Shown: one piece after another, positions 44,001 through 57,300 of the stretch
How positions within the stretch are numbered: position 1 is the stretch's first letter
Layout of the letters: each line of letters opens with the position of its first letter
The notes under the pieces: model-generated
The model's database searches: none
What the model was told of the DNA's origin: nothing
The model's input: only the letters and a program-made list of their open reading frames with translations
From: Euptelea pleiosperma
Taxonomy: Eukaryota; Streptophyta; Magnoliopsida; Ranunculales; Eupteleaceae
Length of the DNA: 64,000 nt
Assembly (NCBI GenBank): GCA_035048495.1
Contig: CM068546.1
Span: forward strand, 32,692,674 to 32,756,673
Reading direction: 5' to 3'
Position numbers and translations under genes: made by a program

Positions 44001-47000
44001 ATTATGAAGTTTTTGTTATATGCAGGCTGGTCACCAAATCATGGGGCTCACAAATAAAGAAATTACACCTTCAGGACCCAGTGTAAGACCTGCAGATCTC
44101 TTACAGCAAATACACCCAAGACAAGTAGATTTTGGCAATAGCCGTAGGGAAAAGGGTCTACTTCAGCCTCAAGGTTCCTTGGAAGGTAGTTCAACTCCGG
44201 GAGCCTTATTGCAAGGTCTAAACAAAAAGGACAAGGTAACTGTACTTGATGGCGAGGGAAGCTCCCTCCTCAATCTATACCCCAAGGAGGTTCCTGGGAG
44301 CCCTGTATTGGCCAGTTTTATTTCGTTACTTCCATGGAAAAGATGTGTTTCTCTTCCTGTTACACCCACATCAAACTTGTCCCCTTCAGCTACCGCGCCT
44401 TATACAGAAAGGATGTGTGGTCAACAACACACTTCACAAGTAAGTATTACCTAGTACACATCCTCTGGTTTTATGAACTCTTAAAAGATATTCTTCACTT
44501 TGGAAAGGGGTGGAACCTATTTTTATCAGCTAACTTTTCTTTTTCCCAGATTTTTTTTTTCTACTATTAAATTATTTCTTGATAATATTGTAGAATAAAT
44601 TAAATTAGTATATAGTAAATCTGTGCAGAGACTGGCAGTTCTAGCTAAGGTTCCGAGGTCCTTTTCTGTACCAGTGCGAACTGTTGTTATTGTGAGATCT
44701 GGATCCTTCACCACCCATAAGGAGCCTGTGCAAACAGATACTACTGATGGTATATACGTATGCACTGTTATTCTATCTCTGGTTCGAGTTACCTTCTAAG
44801 TCAAAGCCGGTAAAGTCTTCCAATCAGCTTGCGACTTGGCCGGGCTGAGCCATTTTTCAAGCTTAAAAAGTCAAAAAGTAGGTCGACTTGGCTGGGATGA
44901 AAAATGTCATGACTAAGCTGAGTTTTTCTAAATTTTTGCATGACTCGGTTAATTGTTTGAGTCAACTGTAACACAGTTGAGATGGCATTTTTGATTGGAT
45001 TGAAATAACCATATCTACCTTGTATAATTTGTAAAATCAAAACTTGATTATTTTTTACATTTATCAACTATTTTAAAAAAAATTAGCGACTTGTTTGAGT
45101 CGCCAAGTCGACTTGCTCAGCTGAAAGTTTTATGGACGTGCAAGTTGACTCCAAGTCGTGAGTTCTCCAGAAAAATGGCAGAAAATCTGTGAGTGATGGT
45201 TTGACTGTTTATGTCAATCATCTAGCACTCTTTTCACTTTATCTTCTGCAACATTGTCCCTTGCTAAGTCAGATCAAATAAGTCGTATTCGTATGGAAGA
45301 TGATGATGAAGAGATTCCCGAAGAGGATGCAGTTTGCAGGATCTGTTTGGCTGGGTTGTGTGAAGGAGGAAATACATTCAAGATGCAGTGCAGTTGCAAG
45401 GGTGATCTCAGGCTTACACACGAAGAATGTGCAGTGAAGTGGTTCAGTGTCAAAGGCAACAAGAATTGTGACGTCTGTGGGCAAGACGTTCTTAATTTAC
45501 CAGTCACTGTGCTTCGGGTGCATTCTGCTCAAAGGAACTTCAGACTGGAGCACAACAGAGAGAGCCCAAATTCACAGTCAATAAGGTAACAGAATCTGGA
45601 GATTACCATCATAGACTTCGTTGCCGTACTTCTAAAGATTCAGCAGAGTTAACTTTGGTTTGAGAGCTACCCTCACAGATAACTTAAGTAACTTGGGTCT
45701 TGGCTAAGGCTGTCAATGGATCGAGTCACCCCGATGGACTGACCCAATAGCATAGGGTCTGGGTCTAGGAATACGTTGACTCATGCCATTTTACTAATAA
45801 ATGACTAATGGACATGGGGCCCGTATGCGGATGAGTTAAGAGCTGATTTTTTGTGAGGATGATCTCCTCACCATGGAGATCATCCTCACCAAAAGTCAGT
45901 AATTTAAAAACTTTTAACCCTATCTAATATGGACCTAAATTTAACGGTGAAAATGGAAAGTCCAAAAATTTTCAACTTGCAAGCCACTTTTCATTAGGCT
46001 ACAAATGTTGGAATGGGCTGATTTTTTGTGAGGTTGATATCCATGTTGAGAAGAATATTGTCACAAAAAATTAGCCCTTAACTCATCTGCATGTGGGCCC
46101 CACATCCATTAGTCATTATATTGGTAAGAATAACATGAGTAAACGTATCCCAGCCATATATATATTACACACGAAATATATTATATCAATGAAACGTATT
46201 TCTATAAAACCTTAGGCCATTTGTTATTTGACTTAATAATTGGAACTTTTATTTTCTTTAAATCAAATTTAACAGGTTTATCATTCAAATTGACTCAATG
46301 TTATATCACCCCGATCCGATCCGATAATTTCGGATAGCTTATTGGATTGAGTCTGGTCTAGAACCATGATTCGATAAATTATTGGATTGGTTCTGGATCT
46401 ACACTGATCTGACCTGAACCCGATCAATTGATGGCCCTAGTCTTGGCTGAAGAGCACATGACTCATTGGAGTGAGTCTGAGTCGAACTTCATACTTGTAG
46501 AGCCAGTCCAAGTCAAACAGCGAGTTGTCCAAGTGAGTTTCAACTTCATTTCATTGCTGCACAAGTCACACAGTTAAACTTAATCTTTATTTCCCTGATT
46601 TTGATGATCAGTGGTCATATCAAGGCAGTCTTGAACTTGGAGCATCAAGCACATAAAGTTAAAAACTTGAACCCCGGACAATGGATTGACAGGAATCACC
46701 ATTATCCAAATAATTGCACGTGGATATACTCTCTTTTCCTGTCCACTTTTCATGGGAAATTTCTTCTAATTTTGATGCTAGGTGTATACTTTATTTCTGC
46801 AGTGCCTGGCCCGACCTGGTGGTGCTCATCTTGATTAGCGCAATAAGTTATTACTTCATCCTTGAGCAGCTACTGGTATGCCAACAGTTATGAACAACTC
46901 TAGAATAAACCTCGGTTTTCTGACTTCTTTGAAGCTTGGACTAAATTAGTTTCAAAAATAAAACATAAATCCTGGTTTTAGAAATATGGAGCAGAATCCT

Positions 47001-48987
47001 TCTTAGTGCCATCTCATTTTGCTAAGAAAGGTCTTAATATAAAAGAAGAAAAGGGAAAATAATACAAATAAAAATAATGATGCCATTTCAATAATTTCCA
47101 TCAGCTTAATGCAACTCCAATCAAAGAGCATTGAGCACAAAGGCAAGTTACTCTCTGAACATGTAAAATTTGTAGTACGAAGAAATGTTAAGCAGTTGGA
47201 CCCTTTCAGTCTAAGATTCAGATACTGTAGAGTTCTCTTGAAAGGTTAGTTGAAGCAATAACAAGAATATTTTTAGTGGATTATCTTTCACAATCCCTGG
47301 AGAGAGAGTTTTTCTTCCATGCTTGGAAAATCATTGGTTAAGTTAATCTGATGGTTAGGATCATCCATTTAGGAAAGCTTTTATTGGGCAAAACAGATCT
47401 TGTAGGCCGGAAGCATCGAATGGTTGGTCACACCCCTTGTGCATGTGAGCCATGTGTATGAAACAAGGGGCGTGGATGGAGGTCGGACCTGCATAGTCTT
47501 AACAAAAGTATTTTTTTTTCCATTTTTAGTGGTGGACATCTAATTGTATTTTGTATGTATCACCAATTTAGTTCCATGCACACCATCTAGCAGGGACATA
47601 GACAAATAGAAGCTTGCATGAACACATACACACGAGGGGAAGTGATGGAACTGCTTCCCAGCCCTCCGTTTGTATTTGCTTGTTTGGATGAGGACATTTT
47701 AATGTATCACTATTGATAACCTATCCTCTCCTTTTATAGAGTCATGACATGAAATCTGAAGCGAATGTGATTGCAGCACCATTTTCTTTCACCCTGGCCC
47801 TTTTGGGATCAATGTTCGCAACCATTATAGGTGAAGACAAACCTCAAAGGAAATTTCAGTAAGGCTGAGTATCTGTGATGATTTACTTCAAAGTTGCTTG
47901 TTTTGCATGCAGCAATGAAGGAGAATATATGGACATTTGCAGCTCTTGAGTTTGCCCTTGTGGTCCTCTTCCTTCATCTGTTCTATTCTGCAGTGAGTAA
48001 TTCTTTCATATAAAGCTTCAATACATAATACCTTTTCCAGTTTTTTTCATTGCGGTTGACTGATGCTCTACATTGAAAATTATGCATTCATTTAAGGTAA
48101 CAAATGATAATCCAAGGTGGGCTATAAAGAATATTAAACCATAAAAGCCACCTTTGAGTTTGAGGATATTGGGGTTGTCAAGTTCAAAGTCATATTGAAC
48201 GGTGGAGGGATTGCAGTGTTGAAATGGAAAAATGTGAAGTCCTAGGAGTTGAAGCCATTGAATGTAGGACAGATTACACTAGAGAACTATGTAACAAAGA
48301 CACGGACACTGATACAGAGTGTCAAACATGCTGACCCCCCCACAGAACCCGATATGTTGATATGTCCTTATAATTCATTCCTTATGCTGAAAGATATACC
48401 TTTTAAATACTTTAGTCTATATTAAGTATAGAAAGAATGTATTTAGATTAGTTTGATACACAATAAAATCACATTAAAGATATATCAACAGGTTCTGAGG
48501 ACCAACAAAAGTGAACTAATAAGTTCACTAATGTTGTTGGCCATGGATTTCGAGAATCCAATGGTGGTTGTGCTTCGGCAAAAGTGAATGCCTCCGACAA
48601 CATTAGTGAACTTATTAGTTCACTTTTGTTGGTCCACGGATCCCAACCCATATCAATAAAAGCTGAAAATAACATATTTGAATAAATTTATATTTGTTTG
48701 AAAAGGTATGTTGGAATGTGTAATACGGCAAGGTGCCCGATACGGCAAAATCTTAGAAACTGGAGTGTCCTTGTTAGATAACTAAAGACTGTCTCGTTCT
48801 GATCCAGTTTTGGTCCCTAAATCTAATATAACAGGAGTCTTATTTCTCCTTGCAGCTTCAAGTGAGTGCGCTTTATGCAGTCCTGCTTTCGGCAGTTTTG
48901 GGTTTTGGGATTGCAATGAGCCTCCACTTCTTGTATCATCAGATATTTCCATCGCGAGTTCGGGTTACCCAGACAGATCAACTGTAG
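41085..48987 (+). CDS. RING-CH (MARCH-like) membrane E3 ubiquitin ligase
   Basis: Such proteins are predicted to transfer ubiquitin to membrane substrates; none is known here. Exons: 41085-41132, 44026-44439, 44629-44749, 45273-45585, 46803-46875, 47740-47830, 47913-47992 and 48856-48987. Phases agree throughout and give 423 residues. Residues about 90-190 carry the family's conserved leader (LPWKRCVSLPVTPTSNLSPS and RTVVIVRSGSF). The RING-CH finger spans about 216-263: CRIC, then C-S-C, H-E-E-C and C-D-V-C with C4HC3 spacing as in MARCH proteins. Four hydrophobic helices follow (SAWPDLVVLILISAISYYFI, then blocks in exons 6, 7 and 8), so the C-terminal half is membrane-embedded. Exon 1 (MQVEPGVNGVEEDWRE, donor gttgtc) is the least certain; ATG 44041 in exon 2 is the fallback start. 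An AATAAA lies at 49288. Introns hold a solo LTR, an RTE tail, a hAT-like element and a hairpin MITE. Confidence 0.9.
42252..42877. mobile_element. Probable solo copia-type LTR in RING-CH intron 1
   Basis: The 626-bp segment begins TGTTAGAGCAGG and ends ATATGCTAACA, giving the TGTTAG/CTAACA termini expected of an LTR. A TATA-like tatttatatagaac lies at about 42810. No adjacent internal region or second LTR was seen. A clean 5-bp target duplication is not visible, which lowers confidence. Confidence 0.5.
43530..43812 (+). mobile_element. RTE-type 3' end fragment in RING-CH intron 1
   Basis: Broken translation gives RLKWFGHVQQRPKTTL (the conserved RTE tail phrase), followed by text ending atcccatatccttagggtaa and an (ATG)n run at about 43787-43809. 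It is the same kind of tail as at 10490-10945. The remainder of the intron has two short direct repeats (gaggtcttgggttcaa at 43331 and 43389). Confidence 0.7.
45705..46439. mobile_element. 735-bp hAT-like non-autonomous element, TSD GTCTTGGC
   Basis: Ends are TAAGGCTGTCAATGGATCG and, inverted, TAGGGCCATCAATTGATCG. The 8-bp flanks GTCTTGGC (45697-45704) and GTCTTGGC (46440-46447) are identical. An 8-bp duplication with TA(A/G)GG ends fits hAT. No transposase. It lies in the intron between RING-CH exons 4 and 5. A 15-bp hairpin at 45853-45889 is inside it. Confidence 0.82.
48499..48635. mobile_element. 137-bp hairpin MITE with 39-bp perfect arms
   Basis: Left arm 48499-48537 (ggaccaacaaaagtgaacta and on) and right arm 48597-48635 are exact reverse complements. 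The loop includes tggatttcgagaatccaa, a self-complementary word also found at 50898 and, with one change, at 38568. It sits in the last RING-CH intron. The target duplication is not clear. Confidence 0.7.
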
Positions 48988-51373
48988 TACAGTCAGATAA
49001 GAGAGGAATTAGGTCTGGCATTTTACGTTGGTTATCTACAGATAAAATCATGTATATATCAGCGATTGATTGAAATGGTTAAAATCGATTATATTAAGTA
49101 ATACCAGAGGACCTCAGAAGATCTCCAACTTTCTAGTGCTAGTTATTATACATGTTTTCCTTGTCTCTGCAACCTTACTACTTGGTTCAAGGTAGTTCAT
49201 GCCGTGGCAGTTTGAAAATATAATCCGAGGAAAACTGCTTTTTTTAGGCTGTGAAGAATCGAGACAGGCACATTTTACTTCAAGACAAATAAAGAGCAGT
49301 TAAATTTGTTTTTGTTTTTGTTTTTTCTCAAGGAAAATGTAATTCAGCAGGTCTCATAGGCTGCAAATGCTGTCATATTTTGGGACATTATTCGTCATTG
49401 GGTTAATTTGTTGGCAGGTTTGCTGTGCTGTATCCTGTATGCCTATTCCCTGTCTTGGAGAGTTCCCTCTCATCAAGGTACAAGGTTGCACAATTGTTGT
49501 TTTTTTTTCATCGGGGCCACCCTCCAGAAAACTGTTTGTTGTTTTGTTTGGGCCATACTTGTACAATTAAAATTTGATTAACACAATCTTACTTTATTGA
49601 TCGTCGAAAAAAAAAAAACCAGAATGATCCTGATGTAATTGCCATCAATGGCAAGCAGTACAAATACAAGAAAAAAAGGAAAAACGCTTTGGCATTCATC
49701 AGTCATATATTGGTCAATCTCAAGGATAAATACATTTGGTTGCTCATAAAGCTCTGGTTATTTTCCTCATAAATGGTTTTAACATTGCATTGCTGGTCCC
49801 AACTTCCAATCTGGATGGAGGGTTACATCAGTTTGACAGCCAGTTCAAAAGTTTAGTTACATCCTTTCATGAATCCTATGTAAAAAAGTTTATCAGTTGG
49901 TATTGGGACGTATCATCATGTATTGATCACTGATTAAAGATGATTTTCAGCTTTCCGATTAAGGAGTATGAAGAAAGAATAGAGGAGAAGAGGATTGGTT
50001 TAGACTCTATGGAGGTGGCGGTTCTCGAATTTTCATCGCATTCACCATTTTCCTTCCAGTCACGGTGCTGTTGCCTCAGAAATTTGCTATCTGCTCATAG
50101 GATTGTTCTTCGCACTCAAAGGTCCAAAGAATCAGCTTTTACACGTCATCGAAATATGTTGTCAACTGGTATGCTGCCCGATTAGGACTTGGGTTTGAGT
50201 GCTAAAGGCACCCGATTTTTGCAAACACTTTGTCGGGGAGTGCCGTGGGCATGGGTGAATTACTAGCAGTTCACTAGTACTACACATGCGGTGTCAGTTT
50301 AGCGGGTGGAAGCATCCACCATTTGCTTGCCTGTAAGGAAAGATATATCATGCGTAAAATGACCATAGCTATCAATTCTTATGTCTTGACCATTCAAAAC
50401 AAATTGATGGATGGGATCGATCATTCAATTATACAAGTTTTTAACATGCCTATCAAAAAAAGGATTAGTTTTAAGCAAGCGAGATAATTTAGGTAGGTCT
50501 CATTAACTGATGGGTCCCACTTACCGGCTCGTGCACCACGGTAAGTGGTCCTTGTGATCTAACAAATGCATACCTAAGATAGTAATCGGATATCATTGTC
50601 AAGAGCGCGGAGAAAGCTTTCTAACAGATCCATTTTGACTGAAACTGACTTACTCATTGGAAGTTATGAGCTTTTTAACCAGTCTCCGAATATCTGAATG
50701 ATTTGAATTTTTGTGAGGATGATCTCCTCACCATGGAGTTCATCCTCACCAAAAATCAGCCACTGATTCATCTTCTACGAGGGTACTCCAAATGGTTGTC
50801 CCCCGATCCTGACCCTTATATTATAATCTTTAAATAGGGTCAGGCTCAGGAGCCCCCCCCCTTTTTCTGCTCCCCTTGGAAGTCGCGTCCTCGGCTGTGG
50901 ATTTCGAGAATCCAACGGTGGTTGATAGCGCTGAGCTGACATAACATAAATAAACTAAACAAAAAGATAGTAGAATAGATTCACAATATGACAAAGAAAG
51001 TTGCGTTTAATACTTTGAATATATTACATTTGCTTCTAACATCTTTTATTCGGAGTTAAATTGCGTTTAATACTTATATGGGCGAATGTCATCGCCACTG
51101 AATTCATATTTATCATAAGCTGACATGATAAGTTCAAAAGACATCATGAAACTACTACAGGACAGAAATTTCAAGGCCACAAAGAATGGAAATGAAAAAA
51201 AATAAACTTAATTACAAGATGTGTTCCACTTCCATTCATGGAGCTTACATATCTTAAACTGAAAACTGATAAATTCAACCACATTTGTAATTATACAAGC
51301 CCTTGTGACTAACATGAGACCCAAAAGATACAGAAGAAAGAGGAAAAAAAAAAAAAGAGTAAGAATACAGAAA
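48988..51373. other. Intergenic region between convergent genes
   Basis: It should contain the 3' ends of the RING-CH gene (AATAAA at 49288 on +) and the BRCT gene (a minus-strand AATAAA at 51046-51051). Short frames at 49354-50185 show no similarity I recognise. Repeat traces: the gtgaggatgatctcc hairpin at 50713-50749 and the tggatttcgagaatccaa word at 50898. Confidence 0.5.
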
Positions 51374-54300
51374 CTATTTACGTTTGCTTACAGGATGAAA
51401 CTTAGTGTCATCTTCTTTTCTCAACCATATTGTGGAGCGAGTCCTCTTAATATGATCCGTGAAGAGACGATGTCTGTCGTCCAGAAAAGAGAAAGCATGT
51501 TAGAAAAGCAAGAAGTTCAAACTTGATGGTGTCAGAAGAATAATTGTTTCAGTATCTCCCTAACATGTGGAACACATGCAGAGCGAGTGGAAGCCACCAT
51601 TGATGGGGCCTACCAAGGAGAGCCTCTAGGTCACAAAAATCATTCGATCTTATGATCTTGACCATACATTCTTTTGGAAAAGATGTATTGAATGGTCTAG
51701 AAAGTCTATAGACCTGATATAGCTAAAATCATCTGATTGGAATCAAGTTTTGACAAGAAGACTTGGGTGAGCCAAACTGAATATATGGCCACCACACGTG
51801 TGCTACATATATGGCAGACACAAGGAGGATGGCAGCTTTCCACTCCAATTCTTGTGCAAGTAATCCTTTTCACAGATAAGGACTGACCTCTCATACTCCA
51901 GCTTCTGAATAACTATCCCGTTCAGTAGAAACTCTGAACTGTAAACTGTTGCTCCTGCAAGTTTAAGTCACACCAAAAAGTTGTTATTGAGTTCTGAGTG
52001 CTTTAAGGATCGTTTAAGGACAAAATAATAGATTAGACAACTTCACCTTTCTCAAGGAGAGGCACACAGATTGCATAATCTTCTTCACAAGAAAGAATCA
52101 TTAGATCGTCTGGAATTTGATCATCCTTCATTGCAGATCTCCCAATTCTCTCCACCGCCTGGAAACATTTTAGCAGAAATTTCATTTTCTTTTCATTAAG
52201 TCTCAACTAAATTTTTTTCCAACAGAAATTCAGTATGTAATCAAGAATGTAGAAGATAAATGGGATCTCAATGCATCTGAGAGATACAAAGAAAGAAAAT
52301 GAAATATAGCAGGACCTGGTAATCAGCAGCCCAATCTAAAACATGAGAAAATGCAACCTTGAAAGATTTTACAGTAATTATTGGCAGCATCACTTGGCAG
52401 TACAGAGATGCCATGTAGCCTTACCTGAACACTTAAAATGGGAGCCTTACCCCTGTGCATTACTTGATAGTGGAATATAATCATACCATTGGTATACTCA
52501 CATGAATCTCATATTTTAACTTGAACTTTCCTAACTAGAAACTAGTTGGAAAGGGCGAGTTTACCACAATTTGAAGACCCCCAGAGCATGTCCATGGTTT
52601 GTTCTCCTGTGTTGCTAAAATTTTCGGTATATAGCAAATGCAAGATGTTTCCAAATTCCAAGTTTCAACCACCGAAGTTCATCTAGGATTTTCAAAAACA
52701 CAAAATTCAGACATAAAATGCATTTCCTTTAGACAAGTGACCAAGTCGAGGCATTGCCTTGTTGCCATGTGAGACATTAGGTAAGGAGAAGTGCATGCAC
52801 TTCTGTGTAATGCCAATAGGCATGGCAATGCAGAGAAAATGTCACTTGCTAACCTCAAACTAATCTCAGCCACCCCCTACTACACACACAAGAATTTATT
52901 TTATCCAGCACCAGGGGAAGGGAATAGAGAGAAGGATGCAGGATGGAGGGAACCGTATGACTTGTTTCTTTACAAGGAAGATATCAGAAATGGTTGAATT
53001 GAGACGGATCAAATTCGATCAAGTTCGCTGAATTTTGTGAAAAATTTGACACCCCATTTGCCATGGGCCAACCATATGATTTATGAACTTTAGCTAGCTC
53101 AAATGAAACTCAATTACATAGTTGTCTAAATTCCTAATATGGTATCCACAAAATTTCGTGTAAGTTTTCTATTACATTCACATAATGTATAAGATTTTTG
53201 GTATAACGATCTAACTTTCAAGAAACTTTATGAGGTTAATACTTTATTAGAGATATTTGTTTGTGTTAGTTATTATTGTTAATGTAATAAATGTAATGGC
53301 CTAAAGCCATTGGGGGGTTGCAGGCCGAGGGCCACCGGGGGTTTGGCGGCTGGGCGAAAATCCAAGGTCCATATGTTTCTTGGGGGTATTTCAGCAATTT
53401 TCTTTTTATTGTTTTATGTTATATATATTAGGGGACGTATGGAAAATAGGTTATGTTGCTCCGTACGATTTCCTCTTTCTCCCCAACTCTTCTCTCTCAT
53501 TCTCCATGAAACCCTAATTAGCTAACATGGTATCGGATAAAGGTTCTATATCGATCTAGGTTTCATCTTCTTCCTCGTTCTATCTTTCCGTTTCTCTTCT
53601 TTGTTCTTTCTTGGTAGGATATTAAAATCTAGGGTTTGTCTATGAAACCTTGGATTTGGTTTTTAGGGTTCGTGTGTGAAGCCCTATAGGGTTTGTGATG
53701 TGAAGAGACCATTATGCAAAATTAATGAAGAATGTGGCCTTTGTGTGATGTGTTCTATGTGATATGTGCAAGTGTTACCCCAGGTGAAGATTGAAGCTGA
53801 GAGAAGTGCTCTCAGAATAATCAGAGTGTAAAAAGGTGAGAGATTTGTTCTCCGTGTCTTCTCCGTAAGTTCTTCGCGTATTCTGCAACCCTAGGAGGTG
53901 AAACTCTCTAGGCAAATCGCACCTGTCAAAAACCATTCCTGGGTATATTCCAGGCACCCATTAGTGACTTTTGTGGGTATTTGTAAGATCTTGTGGGTTC
54001 AGTGATGATTTTTAGTGGTAATAATGGAGAGTAGATCTAGTATCGTGGTGCCTGGTGATGTTTTTAATGTCCAAATGACTTCCATCAAGCTCAATGGAGG
54101 TAATTATGTTCCTTGGGCCAAGTCTGTTGAAGTATTTCTTACAGCCAAACGAAAGCTAAAATACTTGCATGAAACTCAGCCAAAATTTGACGCTAGTAAT
54201 TATTCGGAGTGGGTACAGGAGAATGTCCAAATTATGACCTGGTTCTGGAATAGTATGGATCCTAAAATTAGCATTTTCGGAATATAGGGGTCTTTTTTAT

Positions 54301-57300
54301 GAGGACTTTGTTTTAGAATGGACCTTATCTATTCAAGGAATTGATGTCCTTGGCTCTCCTCCCGAGTTCAAGGGTGTTGTCTCTTGTAATACTCCTCTTG
54401 ATATTTATGCTTTCTTTTTCATTTGTTCTCAACTTCAAGTTCCTTTTCAAACGAAATGCCTTAATCAACGATACCTAACAGAGTTATATTGTGTGCACTG
54501 CCCACACAATTATAACCTCCTACTAAATGCACAGTGGTGATGAAATCAGCCAAACTTTCAGAAATATGCTAATCGTTACCAGGGAAATCTTCTAGCCAAA
54601 TAATAAAAGATTTTGTGTGATTGACATACCTGGCCACGAACTGCCTTGACCAAGCTTGCGATCAGTTCTCTACTAGGTTTTATATTTGGGGTGATGAAGA
54701 TTCTTTTACCCTGCAGAGGGGTTATTGGGAAGGGGAATAAAGAAATAATAAGGCATTGAACCATCAATATGCAAGCAGTCCAACACCATGGTGCAGTAAA
54801 GTCAATGCCAACTTGGACGCAACTAACAACTACATCTGGTTAAACCCACAGGATTTCGCAACTACCTGTAAAAGTGGACTCTGGCATGCACGTGCCAATG
54901 ACACTGGCATGCTGAAGCCAATCTCCTTTTCCTTCTTGGTATCTCTCATTATGTACTTTTTCTCATCAATAAAACAACTAGCTTGTCCACAGCTCTCAAG
55001 CCACAGATGTGTCACCACTGGTTTACCAAGAGCAATTGCTTCTAACATATTCCTTGTACGCGCAAACGTATCTGTTACAAAGTGTGTGGCTTCTGAAGAA
55101 GATGATGCAATAGAAACTCCTAGCCGTGCTGATATCTGCAAAGAAGAAACCAACAGTCACCACCTAGTGTATCACTACTCATGTCACTATTAGCAGCATC
55201 TATGTAACAAAGATACGGCGCTTTTTGGGTTTTTGCCGTGTCGAACACGTATCAACATGGATAAGCGTGTTGACATATCTTGACACATATTACAGTGCCA
55301 CCATTAATTTTATTTATTTATGTTTATTGAAAAAGTGATTTCTAAAGGAGGGTTGGTGTGTTCCATCCACCATACAGTACTTTGTTAAGATATTAAACAG
55401 CTATAGCTATTTGATAGTCTTCCATCTTATAAATCTACTTCTATTTAATATGTTATTGTATAGCTCCATGCTGTATGAAATTGTTTTCTTTTACTTTCAT
55501 ATATGTCTATCCTTATTTTAATTTAAAAATCATTCTTGGTTTATATATAACAAAAATATTATTATATTTTACATGTTTACAGATGAGTCTGCAGTTTGAG
55601 CTTCTTAAGGCTCTGTGTCAGACACCCTGTATCTCTGTCGGACACTGATACACATGTTGATGTCATTGTTACATAGAACAGAACAGAAAAAAAATGGAAC
55701 AACCTTTTTCTGCTGCTTAATTATATCGTCATCCAAGTGGTTGCTGAACAAGACTCGAATGTTGGCCATATCTCTCCTTTTTCTCAAATCCTTCAATACA
55801 AGAGTAGGTGCTGCTTCAGTGGAGTCTAATCTAATAAGCTCTCTCGTGAGGGATGATCTTGATAGCCTTTTCTTGCATGACCATTTGTGATAGTCATCAC
55901 CCACACAAATGGGTGATGCCACGTTTATAGGTGTAATACAGTTAATGGGAGTAACACATGCTGAACCAGATGATTTAACATTCTCTCTCAGCGATACTTC
56001 TAACCTGACGTTTCCTTCTGCACCTACAGCAGTTGATAAAGAATCTGCATCAATTTTCCTGCCAGAGTGCATAGAGGACTTGGTTCTTCCCAAATCTTTA
56101 TATATCATTTTCTCAACTATTCCAGCCGAAGAACAGTTGCCAGCAGCATCAACTGAACATGGTTCAACTACATTTTGCCTTATCAAGCTTCCTTCAGAGT
56201 TCTTTTCCAAAGAAGACAAAAATGGATGAGGGTAAACTGATGATCGTGTTTTCCTCTTCATTTCTAAGATAGGGCAAGTACTTCTGACATTGATTTTTGA
56301 CCTTTTCCGCTTTGTGATAGATTGTCCATTAGCTTCTTCGACATCAGCTATTGTGGATGGGCCATCTAAGTTACCAGTGTTGTTTAAGTGGCCTGACATT
56401 TTCCGATGTGTTCTCCTACCCCTGGGATAGCTCATTGCATCTCCTTTCTCATAACTGGTTGTAGCTGTCTCTTCATGTCGTCCACCAAGCCCTGGATATT
56501 CTTGCTGGCTCGGTCTTTTCTTGCTAACTTCGCCACTTTGATTGGAACCTAGTTTAGAACTTTGTCCTTTAACAGTCAATGGTTTGGGTGCATCAACTAA
56601 AATACTCCCTGTTCTCTTGCCCCCACGGATACTGACCCCCATTAGATCACTAATCCCTGCTTCAGAATAATTGAATGAATTCAGTCCTTTCAATGGATTT
56701 ACTGCCGTGGACTGCCTAGTCCGACGAGCAATGGGTGAGAAAGTCCTATAATCCTCTTGTAATTTGTCTTTGCTAAGTGAAAGATTCCCATTTGATGTAG
56801 ATAAACTATGATATTTATCAACCTCTTTAATGTGGGTTGTTTCCACTGCTCCAACTGTCTTTCTGCGCTGAACAGATTTAGAAGATCTTCTGCCTAAGTT
56901 TTCATTCCCATTCTTTAAGTGTTGTTCAGCTTTTGACTTTCCCTTATTTGCTTTCATTTTGAATGCTGAAACTGGGTTCTTAGAGTATTTTCGAGATGAA
57001 ATGGGAATTTCATTACTTAACTTGGTATCTAGTATGTTTGTTCTCTTGGATTGTCTTGCAATGTCACCTGAATCAGAAGAAAAAGGCCTCTTCCGAATGG
57101 AAACATGCTTTGAAAGAGCTCTGTTCTTTGATTCACCTCTGGAAGAACCATCAGTCACATTTTGTGTAACTTGATATGAATCATCAGTATCGTGGTTTAC
57201 AGGGGTCCCACAAACTAAGGCTTGCATTGCTTCAGCAGCCATTTGAGTATCAAAACCAACATCATACATGTCCGGTGAATCCCTGCCAACACCAGCTGCT

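Noticed and set aside
44235..44240. Possible donor gtaact inside RING-CH exon 2
   Set aside because: The frame continues with text conserved in the family (LPWKRCVSLPVTP), so no intron is needed here.
44439..44454. Reading exon 2 of the RING-CH gene through to the stop at 44454
   Set aside because: The gtaagt donor at 44440 and in-phase exon 3 with conserved RTVVIVRSGSF support splicing instead.
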